A stretch of DNA of 19,283 nt from Pseudomonadota bacterium. Lineage in GTDB: Bacteria > Myxococcota > Myxococcia > Myxococcales > Myxococcaceae. Below are positions 7,802 through 14,992 of this stretch, in pieces. Each line of letters starts with the position of its first letter. Positions within the stretch are counted from its first letter, which is position 1. The translations under genes were made by a program, and so were the position numbers. The notes under the pieces are model-generated. The model ran no database searches, was not told the DNA's origin, and saw only the letters and a program-made list of their open reading frames with translations. The stretch spans positions 1 to 19,283 of the forward strand of contig JAFADT010000987.1 of NCBI GenBank assembly GCA_023424585.1. Direction: 5' to 3'.

Positions 7802-8014
7802 TCACTGGAGCTGTTCGAGCAGGGCAGCCTGGAGCGCCTTCCGGTTCTCGTGGAAGCGCTGGTTGGGATACGGCCGCGCGCCGCTCAGGATGGCTTCGTA
7901 CTGCAGGACCGCCTTCAGCGGACGTCGGGGCGTGGGGTCGGGGTCGGGGTCGGAGGACTCCGAACAGGCGCTCAGGACCAGCACGGCGGGGCAGATCAGG
8001 GCTTTCCGAGTCAC
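7802..8014 (-). CDS. Small putative lipoprotein of unknown function
   Basis: A 70-residue protein with an N-terminal lipoprotein signal: basic MTRK, a short hydrophobic core and the lipobox L-S-A-C, with the lipidated Cys at residue 17. The mature part is about 54 residues. It starts SESSDPDPDP, a (Asp-Pro)3 run coded by three tandem GGGGTC units (minus-strand GACCCC), then a helix-prone stretch with RFHENRKALQAALLEQLQ at the C-terminus. The GTG start at 8014 has a GAGG 9 bp upstream. The gene is divergent from the small membrane-protein gene (69-bp gap) and convergent with the TPR gene. I do not recognise the family. Length and lipobox make it credible despite its size. Confidence 0.65.
   Translation of the reverse strand: MTRKALICPAVLVLSACSESSDPDPDPTPRRPLKAVLQYEAILSGARPYPNQRFHENRKALQAALLEQLQ
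7934..7951. repeat. Tandem hexamer repeat (GGGGTC)3
   Basis: Three perfect copies of GGGGTC, followed by a partial fourth, within the lipoprotein gene. They encode the Asp-Pro repeat just after the lipobox on the minus strand. The run looks like a slippage-prone microsatellite in a surface-exposed linker. Confidence 0.85.
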
Positions 8015-8083
8015 TGCGGTCGACCTCGGGGAATGGACGGCCGCTGGCGCGCGGACAGTCCAAGGCGGGATGATGGCAGGGCG

Positions 8084-8485
8084 ATGCGCGACCCGAAGCG
8101 GATGATGGCGGTGGGGGTATTCCTGGCGGCGACGCCCGCGTGGGCCAGCGACATGTGTGGATTGGGCGGCCTGCTGTTGCTCCCGCCCGTCTATCTATGG
8201 GTCCCCATCGCATGGATCATCGGTCTGGTGGTGAAGAAGCCTGTCTCCGCGCGCATCGCCATGGGGACACTGGTCGTCCTGGGCCTCCCCGCCCTGGGCA
8301 CGAGCGTCCTCTGCCTCAATCGTTCCTTCCACGGAGCGGTGCTGCACCACCCGTCGATGCTCTTCTGGTCCGTGCTCGCCCTCGCGCTGCTGGCCGCGTC
8401 CCACGGCTGGGCCTTCTGGCGGCTCATCGCGCGTCTCTCAGGGCCGCCGGAAGGCAGCAAGCCTTCACCGCCGACGGCTGGCTAG
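8084..8485 (+). CDS. Small secreted/membrane protein with three membrane helices, unknown function
   Basis: A 133-residue protein from the ATG at 8084. I prefer this start because it gives MRDPKR (basic n-region) followed by a hydrophobic core and a signal-peptidase-like ATPAWA-SD site. The in-frame ATGs at 8102/8105 lack the basic residues, and upstream in-frame codons lead into the divergent lipoprotein gene. After residue 25 three hydrophobic segments follow at about 28-50, 57-77 and 92-113, with a CGLGGLLLLPP motif in the first and a KKP turn after it. The C-terminus is polar and Pro/Ser-rich. This could be an uncleaved or cleaved membrane protein of the inner membrane. No family is recognised. 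A GGCAGGG close to the ATG is an imperfect ribosome site, so the start is somewhat uncertain. Confidence 0.65.
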   Translation: MRDPKRMMAVGVFLAATPAWASDMCGLGGLLLLPPVYLWVPIAWIIGLVVKKPVSARIAMGTLVVLGLPALGTSVLCLNRSFHGAVLHHPSMLFWSVLALALLAASHGWAFWRLIARLSGPPEGSKPSPPTAG

Positions 8486-8514
8486 CGCATGAGAACTACT
8501 GACCGCGCAAGCCT

Positions 8515-8546
8515 CCCACGGCGCGGTGCGTGATCCACGCCGTGGG
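8515..8546 (+). terminator. Hairpin downstream of the small membrane-protein gene
   Basis: CCCACGGCG (8515-8523) and CGCCGTGGG (8538-8546) make a perfect 9-bp stem with a 14-nt loop. The loop region can also form an internal GCGTG-ATC-CACGC hairpin (8528-8540). It lies 29 bp after the stop codon at 8485 and has no T-tract. It probably ends transcription before the MuiA cluster. Confidence 0.6.
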
Positions 8547-8613
8547 CGCAGTCAGTTCCTTCCTCTCCGTCGCCATCCATGGGTGCCTCGGGGTAGCGTG
8601 CGGCCCTCTCCAC

Positions 8614-8621
8614 GGAAGAGG
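8614..8621 (+). promoter_or_regulatory. Purine-rich ribosome-binding site of the first MuiA-family gene
   Basis: GGAAGAGG ends 6 bp before the ATG at 8628. It fixes the start there, rather than at an in-frame codon further upstream that would read through the terminator hairpin. Confidence 0.65.
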
Positions 8622-8627
8622 GGGCCC

Positions 8628-10865
8628 ATGCGCGTCGTACCGTCCGTCCTGGAATCCGTCACCGTTCACGCCGAGGGCGCGCTCTGCACGCGCGCGTTCG
8701 TGCTCTCACCTGAGAACGGCCACCTGCCCGGCCAGGTCCGCATCGACGGCCTGCCCCTGGCGCTTCGCACGGGCTCGCTGCGCGCGCGGGTCGTGGAGGG
8801 GCCCTCCGGGCTCCTCGTCCGCGACCTCAAGCCCACCTTCGACGTGCGGCTGCCACCGGAGTCGGAGCTGCCCGCCGAACAACACGCGCTCGAAGCGGCG
8901 GAGGCCGCGCTGGCATCCGTGCACGGCCGGCTGGAACGGGTGCGCGAGGAGCTCGCGGCGCTCCGTGGCCTGACGCCCACCTGGCCGGCCCAGCCCAAGG
9001 GCCGGCCCCCACGCGAGGCGCCCCTGACCGCGCTGCTGTCGCTCACGAGCTTCGTGGACTCGGAGCTGGCGGAGTTGCAGGCCCAGGAGCTGGACCTGGC
9101 GCGCCAGCACCGCGACGCCACGAACGAGCTGGAGCTGCGCCGCCGCCGCGTGCAAGAGCTGTCCTCCGCGAAGAGCGTGGACCGGGCCCGGCTGTTCCGC
9201 GCCGCGCTGCTGACGCTGTCCGGACCCGTCGCGGCGGACACGGACGCACGGCTGGTGCTGGAGTACGCGGTGGCCGGCGCGCGCTGGGTGCCCACCTATG
9301 ACCTGCGCCTCCCTCGCACGCTGGAGGAAGGCACGCTGCGCATGCGCGCCGCCGTCATCCAGCGGACCGGCGAGGACTGGGCCGGCGTGCGGCTGGCGGT
9401 CTCCACCGCGAGCCTGGAGCGGCGCGCGGAGGTGCCGGAGCTGAAGTCGCTGCGCATCGGCCGCAGCCAGCCCCCGCCCGCGCGCTCCGGCTGGCGTGAG
9501 CCCGCGCCGGGCCTGGAGGAGCTGTTCGCGGGCTACGACACCCTGTACAGGGCCCGCCCGGAGCTCACCCCGCCCAAGCCCCCGCCCCCTCCGATGCCGG
9601 AGCCCGTGCTGAAAGAAGCGGACGGCGCATCCGCGGAGCTCGAGTCCTTCAAGGACCGGGCCTCGTTCGGAGGCGCCCCCGGAGCGGCGCCCAGCGTGTC
9701 CGCCCCTCCTCCGATGCCGCCGCCCATGGCGGCCCCCAAGTCCTCGGGAGGCTTCCTGGGCGGAGCCCGTCCCTCGATGTCCCGTCGCAGCATCACCGGC
9801 GACGAAGCCATCCCCGCTGCGAGCCGCCCCTCGGCCCGCGGCGGTGGCGGCATGGAGCGCCTGCGCAGCAAGAAGCGCAGGGCCATGGAGGAGGAGCTCG
9901 ATGACGCTCCGATGGCGGACCTCGCGGACGACGAAGGCTCCGGCGGCGACGGGCTTCGCCGCGCGGCGGGGCTGGAGCCGGCGGAGGGCCTGTTCGACTA
10001 CGACTCGCTGACGCTGGCCTCCGCGGCCGCCCCGGGACAGCGCGGCAGGCTGCGGCCCCGCTCCGCGCTCGTCTCCCAGGCGATGCTGTCCATCACCTCC
10101 GTGAACGTGCAGGTGGAGGTGGTGCGCCTGGAGGCCCAGGCCTTCACCTTCGCCGAGTCCGTGAACAGCGTGACGCCCCCCACCTGGTCCATGCCTCCGC
10201 GCGACTCCGCCCGCCACTTCGATGCGCGCTTCGACGCGGAGGCGCTCGCGGACGTGCCCTCCGATGGCGCGTGGCACACCGTGCCCATGCTGACGGTGCC
10301 GCTGAGCCTGCGGGCCGAGTACGTCTGCGTGCCGTCGGTGGAGCCGCGCGTCTTCCGCACGGTGCGCCTGGACAACGCCTCGCCGCACCCGCTGCTCGCG
10401 GGGCCGGTGGACGTGACGCTCGGCGACGAGTTCCTGATGACGTCGCCCCTGCCCACGCTGGGGCCGGGCGAGACGCAGCGGCTGGGACTGGGCGTGGAGG
10501 AGGCGCTCCAGGTGGCGCGCAACACCCGCTTCGACGAGGCCTCGGGCGGCCTCTTCGGCAACGGCACCGTGCTCACGCACCATGTCTCCGTGGAGGTGGC
10601 CAACCACCTCTCCCGCCCCGCGACCATCGCCATCTCCGAGCGCGTCAGCGCGGTCCCCGACTCCCAGAAGGACATCAAGGTGGAGGAGGCGGAGGTGGTG
10701 CCCCCGTGGCAGAAGCCCACGCCGCTGCCGGGTGAGGACGCGGTGGAGGGCGAGCGGGTGTGGCGCGTGAGCGTCCCCGCCGGAGAGAAGCGCTCGATGA
10801 AGGCGACGTGGGTCGTGAAGCTGCCCGCCAGCAAGATGCTGAGCGGCGGGAACCGGAGGACGTGA
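8628..10865 (+). CDS. MuiA-family protein (DUF4140-DUF4139) with a long disordered insert
   Basis: A 745-residue protein of the 'mucoidy inhibitor MuiA' family, whose biochemical function is unknown; the name comes from suppression of mucoidy when expressed. The N-terminal ~80 residues match the DUF4140 type (VTVHAEGALCTRAF). A coiled-coil-prone, Glu/Leu/Ala/Arg-rich stretch runs from about 80 to 195. DUF4139 starts at about 205, with AGARWVPTYDLRL around 217 and TGEDWAGVRLAVSTA around 246-260. Residues about 300-485 are an insert rich in Pro, Gly, Ser and charged residues (for example PPKPPPPPMPEP), and DUF4139 resumes to the C-terminus. There is no signal peptide or membrane helix, so it should be cytoplasmic. 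Its TGA overlaps the next gene's ATG. The ATG at 8628 is favoured by ribosome site and domain start. The insert is the main oddity. Confidence 0.88.
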   Translation: MRVVPSVLESVTVHAEGALCTRAFVLSPENGHLPGQVRIDGLPLALRTGSLRARVVEGPSGLLVRDLKPTFDVRLPPESELPAEQHALEAAEAALASVHGRLERVREELAALRGLTPTWPAQPKGRPPREAPLTALLSLTSFVDSELAELQAQELDLARQHRDATNELELRRRRVQELSSAKSVDRARLFRAALLTLSGPVAADTDARLVLEYAVAGARWVPTYDLRLPRTLEEGTLRMRAAVIQRTGEDWAGVRLAVSTASLERRAEVPELKSLRIGRSQPPPARSGWREPAPGLEELFAGYDTLYRARPELTPPKPPPPPMPEPVLKEADGASAELESFKDRASFGGAPGAAPSVSAPPPMPPPMAAPKSSGGFLGGARPSMSRRSITGDEAIPAASRPSARGGGGMERLRSKKRRAMEEELDDAPMADLADDEGSGGDGLRRAAGLEPAEGLFDYDSLTLASAAAPGQRGRLRPRSALVSQAMLSITSVNVQVEVVRLEAQAFTFAESVNSVTPPTWSMPPRDSARHFDARFDAEALADVPSDGAWHTVPMLTVPLSLRAEYVCVPSVEPRVFRTVRLDNASPHPLLAGPVDVTLGDEFLMTSPLPTLGPGETQRLGLGVEEALQVARNTRFDEASGGLFGNGTVLTHHVSVEVANHLSRPATIAISERVSAVPDSQKDIKVEEAEVVPPWQKPTPLPGEDAVEGERVWRVSVPAGEKRSMKATWVVKLPASKMLSGGNRRT

Positions 10866-12424
10866 TGCGCACTTCCATTCTGTTGCCCCTGGTCAAGGTG
10901 ACGGTCCTGGAGGACCGCGCCCTCGTCGAGCGCAGCGGCACGGTGACCCTGCCGCCGGGCCCCTGCCGGCTCGTGGTGGACGGACTGCCGGCGGTGGCGG
11001 TGGACCGCTCGCTCCAGGCGAAGCTCACCGGCGGCCTGGTGACCCAGGCCAGCCTGCGCCGCTCCTTGCGCGCGGTGCTGCCGGAAGCGCTGCGCGAGCA
11101 CCACTCGGAGCTGGCCCGCCGCGCCTTCGAGCGCGAGCAGGTGCTGGCGCGCGCCCAGACGGAGGTGCGGCGCCTGGAGGCGAAGCACGGCCTGCTGGAG
11201 ACCGTGCGCCGGGACATCCTCCGCGCCATCGCCGAGCGCACCGGCGCTGGCGAGGCGGAGCCCTCGCGGTGGAAGGAGCAGCTCGCCACCATCCGCCAGG
11301 AGCAGACCGCCGCGGACGAGCAGCTGCGGCAGGCCCGCCGCGACCTGGGCCGGCTGGAGCGCCAGCACCTCCAGGAGCGCCGCGACGTGCTGTCGCGCAC
11401 GGAGGCGCCGGAGCCCACGGTGGACGTGCGCGCGGAGCTGGACGTGAGCCACGCGGCGGGCGGCGAGGCGACGCTGACGCTCACCTACCTGGTGCCCTGC
11501 GCCGCCTGGCGCCCGGCCTACCGCGCGGTGCTGGGCCTCGCGGAGGCGGCGTCCTTGGTCACGTTGGAGTGCGAGGCGGTGGTCTGGCAGAACACCGGCG
11601 AGCCCTGGAAGGACGTGACGCTGGCCTTCTCCACGGCGCGGCCCACGCTGGGGGCCACGCCGCCCAGGCTCACCGAGGACTGGCTCTACCTGCGGGACAA
11701 GACACAGCGCGAGAAGCAGGTGGTGGACGTCTCCCTCCGCGAGGAGTCGCTCCAGGAGACGGGCGAGGCGGGGACCCCGAAGGCGGCGGACGCGCTGCCG
11801 GGCATGGACGACGGCGGCGAGCCGGTGACGCTGTCCGCGCCGCACAAGGCCACGGTGCCGTCGGATGGCGAGGCCCACCGCGTGGCGCTGTTCGCCTTCA
11901 CCTCCCCCGCCACGTCGGAGCTGGTGGCCTGCCCGGAGCAGTCGCCGCTGGTGCACCGCGTGGCGCGCTTCGACAACACGGGGCCGGCGGTGCTGCTCGC
12001 GGGTCCGGTGGACCTGGTGCGCAACCACGGCTACGTGGGCCGCGCGCAGCTCAAGTTCGCGGGTCGAGGCGAGCGCGTGAAGCTGGGCTTCGGCAGCGAG
12101 GACTCGCTGCGCGTGTCGCGGCAGGTGGACGTGGGCGAGGAGACGGCCCGCATCACCGGCCGGCGCACGCGCACGCAGAAGGTGAAGCTGTTCGTCTCCA
12201 ACATGGGCGCGAAGCCCGCGGCGCTCGCGGTGGAGGAGCGCATGCCGGTGTCGGAGGTGGAGGCCGTGGAGGTGGCGCTGCTCAAGGACGCCACGAAGCC
12301 CGCGCCCGCCAAGGTGAGCGACGAGGGCATCGTGCGCTTCGAGCTGAACGTGCCGCCGCGCGCCCGTGAGGCGGTGACCTTCGGCTTCACGGTGTCCAGC
12401 GCAGCGAAGGTCGCGGGCCTGTAA
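10865..12424 (+). CDS. Second MuiA-family protein (DUF4140-DUF4139), compact paralogue
   Basis: A 519-residue paralogue of the preceding gene with the same plan and no long insert. DUF4140-type N-terminus (VTVLEDRALVERSG) is followed by a coiled-coil-prone region at about 75-185. DUF4139 follows from about 200, with CAAWRPAYRAVL, NTGEPWKDVTLAFSTARP and a conserved C-terminal half (EERMPVSEVEAVEV). The ATG at 10865 overlaps the upstream TGA by one base (TGATG), so the two genes are probably translationally coupled. An in-frame start upstream at 10760 is unlikely because it lies inside the first gene. Neither paralogue has a signal peptide. The pair probably forms a hetero-oligomer; that is inference from overlap and paralogy. 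Function is unknown. Confidence 0.87.
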   Translation: MRTSILLPLVKVTVLEDRALVERSGTVTLPPGPCRLVVDGLPAVAVDRSLQAKLTGGLVTQASLRRSLRAVLPEALREHHSELARRAFEREQVLARAQTEVRRLEAKHGLLETVRRDILRAIAERTGAGEAEPSRWKEQLATIRQEQTAADEQLRQARRDLGRLERQHLQERRDVLSRTEAPEPTVDVRAELDVSHAAGGEATLTLTYLVPCAAWRPAYRAVLGLAEAASLVTLECEAVVWQNTGEPWKDVTLAFSTARPTLGATPPRLTEDWLYLRDKTQREKQVVDVSLREESLQETGEAGTPKAADALPGMDDGGEPVTLSAPHKATVPSDGEAHRVALFAFTSPATSELVACPEQSPLVHRVARFDNTGPAVLLAGPVDLVRNHGYVGRAQLKFAGRGERVKLGFGSEDSLRVSRQVDVGEETARITGRRTRTQKVKLFVSNMGAKPAALAVEERMPVSEVEAVEVALLKDATKPAPAKVSDEGIVRFELNVPPRAREAVTFGFTVSSAAKVAGL

Positions 12425-12428
12425 GGAG
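12423..12428 (+). promoter_or_regulatory. Shine-Dalgarno of the alpha/beta hydrolase gene
   Basis: AAGGAG overlaps the stop codon of the second MuiA gene and stands 7 bp before the ATG at 12436, which suits co-translation from one transcript. Confidence 0.75.
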
Positions 12429-12435
12429 CCTCTCC

Positions 12436-13200
12436 ATGCCTTTCGCGACGAAGTCCGGCCGCCGCATCCACTACGAGGTCCAGGGCAGGGGCCCGCCGCT
12501 GCTGCTCCTGCATGGCCTGCTCCAGGTGGGCGCGCACTGGGGGCTCAAGGGGTACCTGCCCGCGCTGACGGACCAGTACACGGTGGTGACGTTCGACTCG
12601 CTGGGGCACGGCCAGAGCGACACGCCGCACGACCTGGAGGCCTATCGGCTCCGGCACCGGGTGGAGGACGCGCTGTCGGTGCTCGACACGCTCTCCATCG
12701 ACCGGGCGCATGCGTGGGGCTACTCGATGGGAGGCTGGACGGTGTGTGGCCTCGCGTCCCTCGCGCCGGAGCGGCTGGCGTCCTACGTCGTGGGCGGCTG
12801 GGATCCGGTGGTGGGCCTGCCCGTGGCATACGCGGCCCTGGAGAAGCAGCTCAAGCCCGGCACGCTCCCGGACTGGTTCCAGGTGCTCATCATGGGGGCA
12901 CGGCGCGCGCCGGAGCTGGCGGAGGCCATCGACGCGGGAGACCTGGAGGCGCTCCGGCTGTGCCTGGAGGCCTGTGAGACGTCGGCGGGCCTGGATGAGG
13001 CGCTGGTGCAAGCCGGCAAGCCGGGGCTGCTCTATTGCGGCGCGCTGGATCCGTACCACGACTCCATGAAGGCCGTGGCGCAGCGGGCCGGCGCGGCGTT
13101 CGCGACCATCGAGAACGCCGACCACGGCGGCGCCTGGGCGAAGGCGCCCAAGGTGCTGCCGCACGTGCTGCCGTTCCTCGAGTCGGTCACGCGGTCCTGA
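12436..13200 (+). CDS. Alpha/beta-fold hydrolase
   Basis: A 254-residue single-domain alpha/beta hydrolase. The oxyanion HG motif is LLLLHGLLQ at about 22-30, strand beta-4 and the conserved DSLGHGQSDTP at about 55-65 follow, and the nucleophile elbow GYSMGG carries Ser97. The acid is Asp205 (GALDPYHD) and the base His230 (NADHGG), so the Ser-Asp-His triad is complete and correctly spaced. There is no signal peptide, so it is cytoplasmic. It is slightly shorter than many family members, which usually have a lid insert; the region 125-190 here forms a small lid. The start has an AAGGAG. It lies 11 bp after the second MuiA gene and 7 bp before the next, so the cluster is probably one operon. 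Substrate is not predictable: an esterase, lactonase or C-C hydrolase is equally possible. Confidence 0.9.
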   Translation: MPFATKSGRRIHYEVQGRGPPLLLLHGLLQVGAHWGLKGYLPALTDQYTVVTFDSLGHGQSDTPHDLEAYRLRHRVEDALSVLDTLSIDRAHAWGYSMGGWTVCGLASLAPERLASYVVGGWDPVVGLPVAYAALEKQLKPGTLPDWFQVLIMGARRAPELAEAIDAGDLEALRLCLEACETSAGLDEALVQAGKPGLLYCGALDPYHDSMKAVAQRAGAAFATIENADHGGAWAKAPKVLPHVLPFLESVTRS

Positions 13201-13207
13201 GGATTCC

Positions 13208-14392
13208 ATGACGCCCACGTCCGCGAACGAACCCCTGGGAGAGCTCCTCCGCGCCCACGGTGTGCCATTCCAGGAGGAAGACGGCTGGCTCCGCGTGGAG
13301 CCCGGAGGTCCCCGTCTTCAAGCCCAGATCATCGCCACGCGAACCGAGCCTGACCTCTGTCTGCGGCAGCTCGATGTCGTCCTGGAGCCCTGGACGGGCC
13401 GGTGGGTCATCGAATCCGCGGGAGGCTTCGGCCCGACGGAACAGGAGGCATGGGAGGACGGGCTCCAGAACTTCACGCGAGGAAGTCTCCACGTCCTCCT
13501 GTCCACCTTCCTCCTGCCTCCCGATGATCACGTCACCGTGGAGACGTGGCGCGTCGGCGGCATCGACAGGAAGGTCATCCTCGGCGACATCGTGAGTCGC
13601 GGTGATGGCACCGCCCCGAGTCACGAGGAGCCGTGGATCGCGACGCTCGAGGAGGCCATCAAGTCGCTCCCCCTCCCCTCCGGCACGCATTGGGTGCGCG
13701 TCTATTACTGCCAGATGGATGGAGCCCGGCTTTCATTGGAGGTGCTGCTCGACAACGAACCCTGGCAGGCGCTGGCGGACCGGCTCGACAAGGCCTCCTG
13801 GCCAAGCGCTCCGGGGTTCCTCAGTCGAAGGTTGTTCCTGACGCTCCAGGGCGGCGTGGACGTGAGCCGCGCGGTCGCGACCTGGCTCGGGCTCTCCGAG
13901 GACGATGATCCGATTGCCCTTTTCCAGGAGCAGGGCGCGACCCGATTGGAGGCGGAGAAGCTCGACGCGTATCTGCCCCTGGCCTTTGGCGAGCCCATGC
14001 TGAAGCGGTTGGGCGCGATGGCGCCGATCTCGGCCGAGTTCACCGCCAATCCCCCGATGATCCAGCGGACAATATTGTTGGCGGAGGAGCCGCTGTGGCG
14101 CGAGGCCGTTCAGCTGGCTGAGGAGGCCTTCCAGGGGAAGACCCGCCTCACGCGCGAACAATTGGTCCACATCTCCAACTCCGGAGCGACGGTCCGAGCC
14201 CTCAATGGCTTGCTGAACCGGGGCTCGGATCCCAAGGACGTGCGTTTCACCCCAACCCTCATCGTGCTCTCGCCCGAAGCGATGTCGGAATGGTCGACGT
14301 CGGTACCGTTCGTCCCACCGCCTCCCGCCGCTCCGGTGACCGTGGCCACTGCCCCGGTGGCCCCCCGACGCCCCTGGTGGAAGTTCTGGTAG
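13208..14392 (+). CDS. DUF6348-like protein, function unknown
   Basis: A 394-residue protein with no signal peptide or membrane segment. The N-terminal ~190 residues contain a pattern I associate with DUF6348: LLRAHGVPFQEEDGWLRVE, LCLRQLDVVLEP, ESAGGFGPTEQEAWEDGLQNF and VETWRVGG. Members often occur near polymorphic toxin or immunity loci, but there is no toxin here. The middle and C-terminal parts (about 195-355) are a separate soluble region with LFQEQGATRLEAEKLDAYLPLAFGE-like segments that I cannot assign. The last ~30 residues are a Pro/Ala-rich tail ending RRPWWKFW, possibly a surface-binding tail. The ATG at 13208 has a GAGG 5 bp upstream and follows the hydrolase by 7 bp. The gene converges on the lipoprotein gene with a 9-bp gap. 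Family assignment is by memory and should be checked. Confidence 0.7.
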   Translation: MTPTSANEPLGELLRAHGVPFQEEDGWLRVEPGGPRLQAQIIATRTEPDLCLRQLDVVLEPWTGRWVIESAGGFGPTEQEAWEDGLQNFTRGSLHVLLSTFLLPPDDHVTVETWRVGGIDRKVILGDIVSRGDGTAPSHEEPWIATLEEAIKSLPLPSGTHWVRVYYCQMDGARLSLEVLLDNEPWQALADRLDKASWPSAPGFLSRRLFLTLQGGVDVSRAVATWLGLSEDDDPIALFQEQGATRLEAEKLDAYLPLAFGEPMLKRLGAMAPISAEFTANPPMIQRTILLAEEPLWREAVQLAEEAFQGKTRLTREQLVHISNSGATVRALNGLLNRGSDPKDVRFTPTLIVLSPEAMSEWSTSVPFVPPPPAAPVTVATAPVAPRRPWWKFW

Positions 14393-14401
14393 CCGTCCGT
14401 T

Positions 14402-14929
14402 TCACCTCGATGACTGGATGGCGATCACCCGGACATCGAACTCCTTGCATCCGGCGTCCTTGCAGACGCCGTTGAGCCAGGCCTCACCCTGGCCGAACAT
14501 CACGCCATCCGCATTGACGAAGAGGTCCGCGTAGCGCTGCCGCGTGATGACCCTGGCGATGTCGGGCGTGACGATGGCCTCGTAGTGCCGCATGAACGCA
14601 GCGGCATCCGGCAGCTTCACCTTCCTGCCGCCCACGTTCGCGGTGAAGGGATACGCCACCAGGGCGGCGACGGCCCTCACGTCGTGCGCGGCCACCGCCT
14701 TCTGGAACGCCGTGAAGGTCTGTTCATACTTCGAGGGATCTCCGAGGACCTTCTGGATGCGCGCGTTGACCTCGGCGGCGCCTTCGGCGGTCCCGGCATC
14801 CGGAGGCACGACGGCGAGGGACGGCGGCGTCGCGGGAGGTCCTGCCGTGGCGGCCTGCGGCTCGGTGCGCTGACACGCGGACGTGGACACGAGGACGAGG
14901 GCGGCAAGCCGCTTCGGTTTCGTCTGCAT
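14402..14929 (-). CDS. Putative lipoprotein, unknown function
   Basis: A 175-residue protein with a lipoprotein-type signal: MQTKPKR basic region, a hydrophobic core LAALVLV and a slightly imperfect lipobox T-S-A-C (Cys19), where Leu or Val is more usual at -3. After Cys19 comes a low-complexity Pro/Ala linker (about 20-55), then a small globular domain of about 115 residues. That domain has YEQTFTAFQKAVAAHDVRAVAALVAYPF and RYADLFVNADGVMFGQGEAWLNGVC, which suggests an NTF2/SnoaL-like alpha+beta fold. Two Cys in GVCKDAGCKE could form a disulphide in the periplasm. The ATG at 14929 has GGGGGAA a few bases upstream. It is 63 bp from the monooxygenase gene in the same direction, so it could be the distal member of that operon. 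The fold call is weak. Confidence 0.7.
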   Translation of the reverse strand: MQTKPKRLAALVLVSTSACQRTEPQAATAGPPATPPSLAVVPPDAGTAEGAAEVNARIQKVLGDPSKYEQTFTAFQKAVAAHDVRAVAALVAYPFTANVGGRKVKLPDAAAFMRHYEAIVTPDIARVITRQRYADLFVNADGVMFGQGEAWLNGVCKDAGCKEFDVRVIAIQSSR

Positions 14930-14992
14930 GTGTTCCCCCGCCAGGGCCCCGACAGCGCGCCCCTGGCAAAGACAAACTCTACTGAGCTCGCC

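Noticed and set aside
7934..7951. GGGGTC repeats as a CRISPR-like or mobile-element end
   Set aside because: The units are only 6 bp, contiguous and in frame with a coding Asp-Pro run; there are no spacers or duplicated target sites.
8706..10607. Minus-strand open frame of 633 codons
   Set aside because: It overlaps the first MuiA gene on the opposite strand, with low-complexity composition and no recognisable motif.
9998..12028. Long minus-strand open frame across the MuiA genes (676 codons)
   Set aside because: It is antisense to two well-supported family genes; its Arg/Ala/Gly/His-rich composition and lack of domains are typical of shadow frames in G+C-rich DNA.
13208..14392. Possible toxin-immunity locus on account of the DUF6348-like protein
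   Set aside because: No toxin domain, secretion-system gene or polymorphic repeat lies nearby; the neighbours are a hydrolase and MuiA proteins.
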